From positions 20,720 through 84,719 of the IMG/VR virus record IMGVR_UViG_3300046542_000332: DNA of 64,000 nucleotides, one strand, 5' to 3'. The notes beneath the pieces are model-generated. The model did no database searches. It had not been told where the DNA came from and was given only the letters and a program-made list of their open reading frames with translations. Positions 9,071 through 16,525 of the stretch are shown here, piece by piece. The DNA is from a virus. The translations under genes were made by a program, and so were the position numbers. Every line of letters starts with the position of its first letter. The first letter of the stretch is position 1.

Positions 9071-11452
9071 TCAGCCCATACCAATCCCCCCGCTGGCGGC
9101 GTGGGCAATCTGCCGATCGTCAACGTTCTGGCTCAGCGGTACCGAGAATTGAACGCTCGGCGCGGCGGCCTTGCTCGGCGTCAGCAGCGGCTTTTCCACG
9201 GCCGGCGTGGGCGGGATCTTGAACTGAGACGCATCCGGCGCCGGTGCCGAGTAACGCGGCGCCATCATCGAGCTGGCGCTGATCGGCTTGATCGCGGCCG
9301 TCCCTATGGCAGGCGTCGACACCGTGGGCGCCATCACCCCCACGGTTTGGGCGCCAGGCATGGCCGGAGCACCCGCCGAGTGCGGGCCTATTGGCATCAC
9401 GCCCACGGCCGGGCCACCCTTGAGTGCTGCCATGGTACTGGCCAACGCGGCATTGGCTCCCTCGGGGGCTTGCACCTTGCCCTGATCGGCGCGCCGGGTA
9501 GGCGTCAGGTCGCCGGCTTGGGCCTGAGCCAGGTACCCGTCGTATTTGCCCTGGACGTCGGCCAGGCCGTTGGTACCGCCGTTGGTGAGCTTGCGGGCGC
9601 GCACCTGGTCGCCGGCCATGGCGGCCTTGTCGGCACCGGAACTCTTCCAATGCTGCACCGCGATCTGCGCCGAATACTTCGGATCCATGGCCAGGTCCGG
9701 GTTGTTCACCAGGTCGATGCCCAACTTCTTACCCATTTCAGCGTATTGAGCCTTGCCCGTTAGCTGGATGTTGCCGCGCCCCCGGTACTTGAAGCCGTCG
9801 CCCGCCTCGGTGTTGCCCATCCGCCCGCCATAGACCTTGTTGGCGATGGCTTCCGGGTTGTTGGCGTCGGTGCGCGCTTCCTCGGGGCTCTTGTAATACT
9901 TGGGGAATACCTCCTGTAGGCGCTTGGCGCTGTAGTTCAGGTTTTCCTCGTTCTTGGTGAAGCCGCCCGACTCGTGGTCGACGTTGGCCATCAGCATCGC
10001 CTTGGACTTCGGATCGGTGATCCCGCCGGCGTCCATGGCCTTAATCAGTTCATCCTTGCGCGCATTGGAGCCGCCCGTGTAGCGCCCGCTGGTGACCTTG
10101 TTTAGAACGTTCTGGCCGGCATCCTTGATCGAGGTGGCCTTGTCGCCCACGTAGTCCTTGGCGGTCTGGATCTTGTCCGCCACGGCGTCCACGGCCTTGG
10201 TAAACGAATCCTTGATACTGTCGGTCATCCCCGCCAGCAGCTTGGTACCCGTTGTGACCATGCCGTCCCAGGCGTCTTTGACCGAATCGAAGGTTTTACT
10301 GATTTTCGCGGTGATCGAGGACAGGTCGACGGTAGCCAGCCACTCGCCCACCATGCCGCCAATCTGGTCACCGATCATCGCGCCGGCAATGGCGCCCGCC
10401 GGGCCACCAAACATCCCTACCGCGCCGCCTACCAGCCCGCCGATGCCGCTCCCGACGTTCCCGTAACGCTGTTTCTTGTTCTGCTCTGGTGTCAGGTTGG
10501 GGTCATCGGACGCCAGCACATCGCTGGCCAGCATCCCGCCGCCGATCAGCGCCCCGATCAAGGGAAGCTTTTTCAGAAACTTCTTGAACTTGCTGGCGGG
10601 CGGGCTCGGGCCAGGCCCCGGACCAGGGCCGCCGCCAGGACCACCACCAGGGACAGGCGGGATCGGAGGATTCTTTTTAAATACACTGGCCACACCCTTG
10701 GCAGCCGCCGCAATCAGGCCGGTTGCCCCCGTCATCTTGCCGAGTGCCTTGATCGGCGCCAGCAGCAGGCCCAGCGTCGACAGCAAGGCCGTCATGAGCA
10801 GGCCCATACCGCCACCGCCCCCACCGGTGCCTCTTACGGCGTTCCAGATACGGCGGTACCAGCTGACGTTTTCGCGCTGCTCAGACTTGCGGCCGATGCC
10901 AAACAGGCGACCCATCGGCCTGAGGACACCCATCAGCGGCTGGAAGATGCCACCAATCTCCTTGACGGCCTGGACAGTCGGATCAATCCCGTCGGCGCCG
11001 GCTGCGACCGCACTGGCCGCGCCTTTCATGCTCTCAGCGGCATCACCCATGGCTTGGGACGCTCTAGAGGCTCTGTCGCCGCTGCCAAACCGGCCGTTCT
11101 CATCGCGCTCGGGCGGTGGCGCAGGGGGCGGCCCTGGCGGAACAGGTGCCGGGGTCGGGCCTGGCGGTACGGGGGTTGGTGGCGGACTTGGCGGCGCCGG
11201 TGGCAGTGGTGCAGGGCCGGGGGGTGGGCCTGGTGGCACGGGCGGCAAGGGCGGCGGATTGGGGGCAGGACCTGGCGGTACCGCTGGCGGGATATTCGCC
11301 ATCGAGTTGGCAATCGAGGCCAAGTGCGCCAGGGACGCTGCCGTGTCCACTTGAATCGCCCTCAGCACCGCCAGCTCTTCGGCCATCCGGTCCAAGTTTT
11401 CTTTCATGGCCGCTATCAGGAAGCCATTAGGATCCGAGGGAAGAGTGCTCAC
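9071..11452 (-). CDS. Tape-measure-like tail protein with GH19 muralytic domain
   Basis: 793 residues. Order: helical start (1-50), proline/glycine linker (about 54-115), small hydrophobic region with a membrane-like segment (about 216-250), second Gly/Pro linker (about 262-287), glycine-rich hydrophobic zippers (about 330-370), helical coil, then a GH19 glycosidase domain (about 460-640), and an Ala/Pro tail. The GH19 part has HESGGF with likely catalytic E494, ENLNYSAKRL, and KYRGRGNIQLTGKAQY. GH19 enzymes cut the glycan strands of peptidoglycan. Position between head and baseplate genes suggests a tail-lumen protein injected at entry. It may be the tape measure itself or a separate virion lysin. 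Confidence 0.72.
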   Translation of the reverse strand: MSTLPSDPNGFLIAAMKENLDRMAEELAVLRAIQVDTAASLAHLASIANSMANIPPAVPPGPAPNPPPLPPVPPGPPPGPAPLPPAPPSPPPTPVPPGPTPAPVPPGPPPAPPPERDENGRFGSGDRASRASQAMGDAAESMKGAASAVAAGADGIDPTVQAVKEIGGIFQPLMGVLRPMGRLFGIGRKSEQRENVSWYRRIWNAVRGTGGGGGGMGLLMTALLSTLGLLLAPIKALGKMTGATGLIAAAAKGVASVFKKNPPIPPVPGGGPGGGPGPGPGPSPPASKFKKFLKKLPLIGALIGGGMLASDVLASDDPNLTPEQNKKQRYGNVGSGIGGLVGGAVGMFGGPAGAIAGAMIGDQIGGMVGEWLATVDLSSITAKISKTFDSVKDAWDGMVTTGTKLLAGMTDSIKDSFTKAVDAVADKIQTAKDYVGDKATSIKDAGQNVLNKVTSGRYTGGSNARKDELIKAMDAGGITDPKSKAMLMANVDHESGGFTKNEENLNYSAKRLQEVFPKYYKSPEEARTDANNPEAIANKVYGGRMGNTEAGDGFKYRGRGNIQLTGKAQYAEMGKKLGIDLVNNPDLAMDPKYSAQIAVQHWKSSGADKAAMAGDQVRARKLTNGGTNGLADVQGKYDGYLAQAQAGDLTPTRRADQGKVQAPEGANAALASTMAALKGGPAVGVMPIGPHSAGAPAMPGAQTVGVMAPTVSTPAIGTAAIKPISASSMMAPRYSAPAPDASQFKIPPTPAVEKPLLTPSKAAAPSVQFSVPLSQNVDDRQIAHAASGGIGMG

Positions 11453-12349
11453 TTACACCCCCCCGATCACTTTACGCACCAGGTCGACGGCGTTGGCCAG
11501 CACACCGGCTTTCTTGTCCGCCTCTACGGCCTCGGGAGCCGGCTCAAGGTCTGGCAGGTCGGCTTTCATGAAACGATCAGCACTGTCGAGCATGGCCGCC
11601 GCGCGATCTGGCAGGAACTCGGCACCGCGTTGCAGCGTGTCCGGATTGAGGCTGTCGAGCATCGCGCCACCGCCATCCTTGAGGCGCTGCATCAGGCGCG
11701 CATTCTGCTCGACCAGGTCGTCATTGAGCCTGCACTGATACAGGTAGGCCTCACTGATCCCGGCCGCCTGAGCGTCGTTCTCAGCCATGATCGCGTCCAC
11801 GCTGTCCATCATGGCGGCGCACTCGCCCGCGAAGCCCAGCGACTCGATGGCGCCCGGCTCGATGCCATCCAGCATCGCGTCATAGCCCTTGTTGGTGTTG
11901 TAGTTCGGGACACGGACGAAATCCATCCCGTGGAACGTCCGGGGCGTGCGCTTGCCGTTCTCATCGGGCGCGTGGAACACTGAACTGAATCCGTAGGCCT
12001 TGCTGTCGAACAGGCGACCACCGATCCGGCCTGGCGCGTTGTTCAAAAACTCCTGCTCGTGCTCCACCGTGCCGTCGGGCAGACACTTGATGTACACCGT
12101 GCGCACGCAGGGTTCCAACACCACCACCTTTCCGCCCTCGTTAACGCTCTCAGGGACGTTGAGGCCGTATTTCTCGCGGAACGTGTGGCCGATGTAGCCG
12201 TATACGTCGCCCTGGCGCACCAGTTCCTGTACCGACGGGCCGTTGATCAGGCGCATGGCCGCGTCGATATCGACGTCACGATCCTGGCCGTTGAAGTCGC
12301 GCCCGCGCTCGTTCAAGTTGTATCTGATAACCCCTGTGCGCTTAAGCAT
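11453..12349 (-). CDS. Probable prohead protease
   Basis: 298 residues from ATG 12349, preceded by GAGGAAG; GTG 12355 is an alternative start. Residues 50-60 read DVYGYIGHTF and residues 118-128 read SKAYGFSSVFH. This is the His...Ser layout of herpes-type prohead proteases (T4 gp21-like: a GH near 57 and a Ser near 124), with a PDGT/NNAPGRIGG strand between. It follows portal directly, the usual place. The C-terminal 130 residues are helical and may act as scaffold. The family match is weak, so treat as probable. Confidence 0.58.
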   Translation of the reverse strand: MLKRTGVIRYNLNERGRDFNGQDRDVDIDAAMRLINGPSVQELVRQGDVYGYIGHTFREKYGLNVPESVNEGGKVVVLEPCVRTVYIKCLPDGTVEHEQEFLNNAPGRIGGRLFDSKAYGFSSVFHAPDENGKRTPRTFHGMDFVRVPNYNTNKGYDAMLDGIEPGAIESLGFAGECAAMMDSVDAIMAENDAQAAGISEAYLYQCRLNDDLVEQNARLMQRLKDGGGAMLDSLNPDTLQRGAEFLPDRAAAMLDSADRFMKADLPDLEPAPEAVEADKKAGVLANAVDLVRKVIGGV

Positions 12350-12351
12350 GA

Positions 12352-13956
12352 TCACTCTTCCTCGTCTTTATCTGGCTTGCCGCCTGGTGGTGGTAACTGG
12401 AGCGGATCGGTGTCATCACCGCCGCCGAATCCCCCACCACCCATGTCAGGCGCAGGCGGTTTTGCATCCTTGATGCCCTGGGCGAAAATCTTCGCCTTCT
12501 CGGCGTCTACCTCCATCATCGTGGCCATGAATTCTTCCATCATGGGCGCTGGCAGCCCCATGTTGCGCATCATGTCCATACCCTGGAGCAGCATCACGCC
12601 GCCACTGATCGCGCGTTCTCGGCTGGCCTGTTTCTCGGCCTCAAGCGCGGCAATCGAACCGAAGAAATTCACGTCATAGGGGCGCTCATCGTCCGCCCAG
12701 CATTTGCCGGTCTTGGCCAGCATGTGACGATCGATCGTATCGTTCACCGTCTGCATAAAGGCGGTGCGGATGATCCGGGAACGCTCGGCGGCTTGGCTGC
12801 TGGTGCGGTTAAACCCGCCCTCACCCAACCCCCCCGCCATCTGGTCGGCAAAGCCCACCATGGACAGGTCAATGCCCAAGGTGCCCGCCAGCTTGCGCGC
12901 GCAAAACATCACGTCTTCGATGTTGGCGCCGGCGCCGGAATTGGAGCTGCCATTGAACGAGGTGATCGCGGTCAGCTGCTTTTCGTTGAAGGTCGGCATG
13001 ATGTGGAAATTGCGCGACGTGGCGTATTGGCCCGTCCTCACCGCTTCCTCTGCGCGCGTCTTCATGCTCTTGAGCATCTTTTCCAGCGAGTCCATGAACA
13101 GCTTCTGTTGGGCGGCTGTCATGTCCGACAGGTTGGCGCCCAGCATCGTCTCGTCAATCGATCCGGTGATGCGCTGGCCGATCATCCCGCGCAGGGCAGA
13201 AATTAGGTTGTCATAGTCAACCTCGGCCGCTTCCAGGAACGAACCACCCACCAGCGCCGGCAATGGCCGAAAATCGCGTGGATCTTTGGCTTCCATGTTG
13301 ATCTTTTGGGCGTTCTCGATGGCGCGCATCTGCGGCAGGTACACCATGCGCGGCATGCGCATACGCACCATGTCCAGATGGTTGAAGCGGCTTTGCATCT
13401 TCGGCCCTTTACTGACGATGTAACCCACCGTCTGGCCAACCTCTTCATAGGCCTGCACCAAAGGGGCGAAAGGTTCCTCGCTGTCGAAGGCAAACATTCC
13501 CTCGTTCTTTTTGGTGTAGAGCCTGGCGTAGGCGTCCCCGAAGGCGCACGCAGTGAAGCACATCCCATGCGCGTGCTTGTTGAGGATCTTGGCGATAAAT
13601 TGCAGCTCATCGACCAGCTTTTTATCGGCCGCCGAAATACCGGGCTTGGGCTCGATAAAGATCGTTTCCCCGGTCGTCTCGTGGCCGCCCAGCGCCATCT
13701 GGACGTGCAGCCTCAGGATGGTGCTGATCAGCCCGTCCTGAATCATGTAGTGCCACTTCTGATAGATCGCCGACCGGGAGCGCGCCGGGCGATCGCTCGA
13801 CCCCAGCAGCATTTCAACGCCAACGTAGTCGGCGTCAAACGTGCTGATACCTTCCATTCGGTTTTCGGGCGCCGTGCTCACCTCGCCCAGCAAAAGCTTG
13901 GCATGGCCGCTAAGCGACCCCAGCCAGCTCTTTTTCGGTTTCTTTTCGTCGGCCAT
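12352..13956 (-). CDS. Portal protein
   Basis: 534 residues. It has the helical and charged composition of portals, including a stem-like region (residues about 240-330) and a long C-terminal helical barrel from about 380 on. The end is acidic and Gly/Pro-rich (GGGGFGGGDD). No exact family motif is visible, but length, the protease-like gene overlapping its end, and head genes upstream fit a portal. Portals form the dodecameric channel for DNA entry and anchor terminase. Confidence 0.68.
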   Translation of the reverse strand: MADEKKPKKSWLGSLSGHAKLLLGEVSTAPENRMEGISTFDADYVGVEMLLGSSDRPARSRSAIYQKWHYMIQDGLISTILRLHVQMALGGHETTGETIFIEPKPGISAADKKLVDELQFIAKILNKHAHGMCFTACAFGDAYARLYTKKNEGMFAFDSEEPFAPLVQAYEEVGQTVGYIVSKGPKMQSRFNHLDMVRMRMPRMVYLPQMRAIENAQKINMEAKDPRDFRPLPALVGGSFLEAAEVDYDNLISALRGMIGQRITGSIDETMLGANLSDMTAAQQKLFMDSLEKMLKSMKTRAEEAVRTGQYATSRNFHIMPTFNEKQLTAITSFNGSSNSGAGANIEDVMFCARKLAGTLGIDLSMVGFADQMAGGLGEGGFNRTSSQAAERSRIIRTAFMQTVNDTIDRHMLAKTGKCWADDERPYDVNFFGSIAALEAEKQASRERAISGGVMLLQGMDMMRNMGLPAPMMEEFMATMMEVDAEKAKIFAQGIKDAKPPAPDMGGGGFGGGDDTDPLQLPPPGGKPDKDEEE

Positions 13957-14053
13957 TGTCTGTACGTACGCAGTAGTCCCATTTACCGGTCAGCGTACAG
14001 GCGGTTTTGAGCCCTTCCGGACGGCGCTTTGCACCATCTGGAGGGCGTGCGCG

Positions 14054-14563
14054 TTAGGGTTCCAGGTCAGCGGTGACGACCTCATCAGGGCGCGGATTGA
14101 CCAGGTACTTGCGGGTGTATGGCGATATGTTCACGCTACCGGTGACGTCGACGATCTCGTAATTGATGATCAGGCCGTCACCCATCAGCAAGGCCACCAG
14201 CATGCGCTTGGCGGGCTGCACGTAGCCGGCGGCACCAGGCTCAAGGATTGGCTCGATGGACGCCTCTGTCACCCCTTCGGCGTAGTCCAGGCGCGCCCCG
14301 TTGTCGGCGGTGTTGCCCAGCGGCGCCGCATAGCCTTGAGCAAAGTGGATCTTGGCGTCACACGCATACACCCACGAGTAATTCACCTCGTCCTCATCGC
14401 TGATCACGCCCACGCCCCCCAGGTCGGGATAGCCGTCAACGCTGGCGCCCTCCGACACCCGGTCGACCTGCTTGGTGAACAGCACACAGTCGATGGCGTT
14501 TGGCTCGCGTAGCGTGCGCTGGCGGTTGGCCCGGTTGATCTGTATTGCGACGTTGTTGAGCAT
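14054..14563 (-). CDS. Virion protein near portal, unknown
   Basis: 169 residues, beta-rich, no membrane segment. It lies between the SWIM-zinc protein (4 nt upstream) and portal (97 nt downstream). A head-completion or minor head role is plausible from position. Nothing specific can be read from sequence. Confidence 0.55.
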   Translation of the reverse strand: MLNNVAIQINRANRQRTLREPNAIDCVLFTKQVDRVSEGASVDGYPDLGGVGVISDEDEVNYSWVYACDAKIHFAQGYAAPLGNTADNGARLDYAEGVTEASIEPILEPGAAGYVQPAKRMLVALLMGDGLIINYEIVDVTGSVNISPYTRKYLVNPRPDEVVTADLEP

Positions 14564-14566
14564 GTC

Positions 14567-15637
14567 TTAACCCTGTGCGTTGTCGGCGGCGGTGATGGCG
14601 ATACGGGCGGCCTGTTCGGAGTAGCCCAGCTTCATCATGGCCTTGATTTTCTTGTCCAGCGGCACCGGCTTGTTGACCTTCGCCGCGTGCGTTTTGCGCA
14701 ACTGATCGTTCGCCGCCTTGACCTTGGCCGCCTCGACGGCTTTGCGCTGCTGTGCGGGCTGCGCGGCACGCTCCAGGCGCTTCTCTTCGGTGGTCTTGAT
14801 CGTGCGGTCCCGCTTGCGGACGCTGGCGGCCTTGTCGAGGAACGCCTGCTGCTCTTTGACGGTCATCACCTGCTGTTTGCCGCTCAGCGTCTTGCGTCCG
14901 TACTCGATCATGCGTTGGGCGAAGTTGTTGAACGTCCCGCTATGCCCCAGCGTGCCCATCACCTTGACGACGTGCTTGCAGGCCACCCCGTACAGCTTGG
15001 GGTTGCGGATACGCGGGAAACCGTCCTCGGCCCGGCCATAGTTGAAGTTGCCAATGCTGGCGATGAACCGAAACCAGAAGGTGTGACGGTTGCAGCTGCA
15101 ATCGTATTTGACCTTACCGCGCGCCAGCAGCTTTGCCGCCTCGTGCGCCGGCTGGCCACCCGACAGCGCCGCGTCGTAGGCGAGGAACTGCACCATCACC
15201 GTATGGCGCGCGACGTTGGAGTTTGGCCCGGAGTTGGTCTGAAACTGCACCACGCCGCCCCGGTTGACGATCGGCATCACCGAATGGATTTGCCGGTTGG
15301 CGCGCTCCCTGTCCTGCGGCGTGGACAGGTCGATCACCTTCTTGACCAGGATCCCGCCAGACGCCTGCTTGCTGTGCTGGCCGTGCATGCGCTGAATGTC
15401 TTTGACGGCAGCCTTAAACGCCAGGATGTCGTCAAAGGTGAGCATGCGGGGCTTGCCGTCAATCGTGGTGAACAGCGCCCGCTTCGGATCGTACAGGCCG
15501 CCCATGTCGTCGGCCGACAGAATCCGGTCCTGGTCGCCAAGCCGGCGCTTTAGATCGAACTCAAACGCCTCGCGGGCCTCCTTGGCGGCCTTGCGCGCAT
15601 CCTGTACCAGATTCGACCGCTGATCATTGGCCGCCAT
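14567..15637 (-). CDS. SWIM-type zinc-binding protein of the head module
   Basis: 356 residues from ATG 15637, overlapping the upstream stop (TGATG); a TTG at 15640 is also possible. Around residues 180-230 it has C-x-C (YDCSCNRHTF) followed about 40 residues later by C-x-H (VACKHV), the CxC...CxH layout of SWIM zinc domains, which bind DNA or protein. The ends are Lys/Arg/Ala-rich helices. It may be a minor head protein or DNA-binding virion protein. I recognise no closer family. Confidence 0.6.
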   Translation of the reverse strand: MAANDQRSNLVQDARKAAKEAREAFEFDLKRRLGDQDRILSADDMGGLYDPKRALFTTIDGKPRMLTFDDILAFKAAVKDIQRMHGQHSKQASGGILVKKVIDLSTPQDRERANRQIHSVMPIVNRGGVVQFQTNSGPNSNVARHTVMVQFLAYDAALSGGQPAHEAAKLLARGKVKYDCSCNRHTFWFRFIASIGNFNYGRAEDGFPRIRNPKLYGVACKHVVKVMGTLGHSGTFNNFAQRMIEYGRKTLSGKQQVMTVKEQQAFLDKAASVRKRDRTIKTTEEKRLERAAQPAQQRKAVEAAKVKAANDQLRKTHAAKVNKPVPLDKKIKAMMKLGYSEQAARIAITAADNAQG

Positions 15638-15933
15638 CAACGAACCGTCCTAACAGCCGTCGTGATCCCGCACCGCTCCTTGAGATAGCGCAGATACGCC
15701 ACCGTAGGCAGCACAAGATCCTGCTCCTTGAGCGGCGCGTCGACATTGGGTAGACCAGCAGCGGCCAGGATCACGCGCGTCTCTGTCGGATCACCAAAGG
15801 CCCGCCGCGCCACCGCCGACAGATTGTGTCGGTCAGCGGGTAGCGTGCGGATCACCTGGCAGTTGGCGGAATAGCTCGGCTCAGTGGTGGCGAACCGGCG
15901 CACCTCGCGATAAAACCGTGACTCTTCGATCAT
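15637..15933 (-). CDS. Small protein with possible LysM-like segment
   Basis: 98 residues from ATG 15933. The middle reads NLSAVARRAFGDPTETRVILAA, then LKEQDLVLPTVAYL, which resembles the repeat layout of LysM (AxxFYGD, then GQxLxIP). The match is weak. It is translationally coupled to the SWIM-zinc gene. If LysM-like, it would be a peptidoglycan-binding or tail-type protein. Confidence 0.5.
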   Translation of the reverse strand: MIEESRFYREVRRFATTEPSYSANCQVIRTLPADRHNLSAVARRAFGDPTETRVILAAAGLPNVDAPLKEQDLVLPTVAYLRYLKERCGITTAVRTVR

Positions 15934-16006
15934 GTCCCACCCCATGGAATGCTAGGGCGGTAGTGTCACATGCAGGGAAAGGGGGGAGAGATTCCGGGTT
16001 TGCACG

Positions 16007-16088
16007 CCCGCCGCGCAGGGCGAAAGTCTAAGTTTTACAGGGTAATTTGGACGTAATGACCAATCGATTTAGACAAGCGCGCGGCGGG
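16007..16088. repeat. Inverted repeat flanking an AT-rich gap
   Basis: CCCGCCGCGC at 16007-16016 and its exact complement GCGCGGCGGG at 16079-16088 flank a 62-bp AT-rich spacer. It lies just after the Cro-like gene and before the head genes. It could form a cruciform or an attenuating hairpin in the leftward transcript, or mark an operator. Confidence 0.5.
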
Positions 16089-16090
16089 GT

Positions 16091-16315
16091 TTATTCAGTG
16101 GTCAGCTGGTGGCGCAGCGCTTTGGCTTCGTTGGCCAGCAATTTGGAGCGCTCAGCGGCTTCTACAGCCTTCGTCTCAAGGGCGATGAGCACGGCCGGCA
16201 ACTGCCTCGGCGGAACGTTCTTACCCCAGCAATACACCGTCTGATACGCCACGCCCAAGGCCTCAGCAATCACTTTCTTGTTGCCCATCAGCTCAACCAA
16301 TCGTGCTACTTCCAT
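16091..16315 (-). CDS. Cro-like helix-turn-helix regulator
   Basis: 74 residues from ATG 16315 with an AGGGTGAG ribosome site; GTG 16324 is possible. The N-terminal 40 residues form a Cro/YdaS-like helix-turn-helix: KKVIAEALGVAYQTVYCWG. The rest is a helix that may dimerise. It is isolated between a tailspike terminator and the head genes, with its own predicted promoter at 16345-16372. An early-type regulator here is unusual. It may control the head module or tailspike. Confidence 0.7.
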   Translation of the reverse strand: MEVARLVELMGNKKVIAEALGVAYQTVYCWGKNVPPRQLPAVLIALETKAVEAAERSKLLANEAKALRHQLTTE

Positions 16316-16344
16316 ACATCTCACCCTGAATTAAACGCCATGCA

Positions 16345-16372
16345 CCTATAAGATTTATTCAGCATACCACAA
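16345..16372 (-). promoter_or_regulatory. Predicted promoter for the Cro-like gene
   Basis: Read leftward, TTGTGG and TATAGG are separated by 16 bp, about 30 bp before ATG 16315. The sequence TGGTATGCT just inside could serve as an alternative extended -10. Sigma70-like by eye only. Confidence 0.4.
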
Positions 16373-16417
16373 GGTTGATCAGCGCTATGCGGCCGGTGCT
16401 CTGGCGTTTCTTCCAGA

Positions 16418-16445
16418 CAAAAAGAAGCCCGCACAGGGCGGGCTT
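16418..16445 (-). terminator. Rho-independent terminator after tailspike
   Basis: AAGCCCGC and GCGGGCTT pair with a 5-nt loop, followed leftward by TTCTTTTTG. It closes the tailspike transcript. Confidence 0.8.
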
Positions 16446-16525
16446 TGGTCTATTTAGTTGCCTGCTGATTGATATCCGCACGGCCACCTGAATCAGCAGC
16501 CGTATTCATTGGAATTTCCCAAGCG

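Noticed and set aside
10476-11354. Proline/glycine-rich rightward frame opposite the tape-measure-like gene
   Set aside because: Mirror image of the Pro/Gly linker on the leftward strand.
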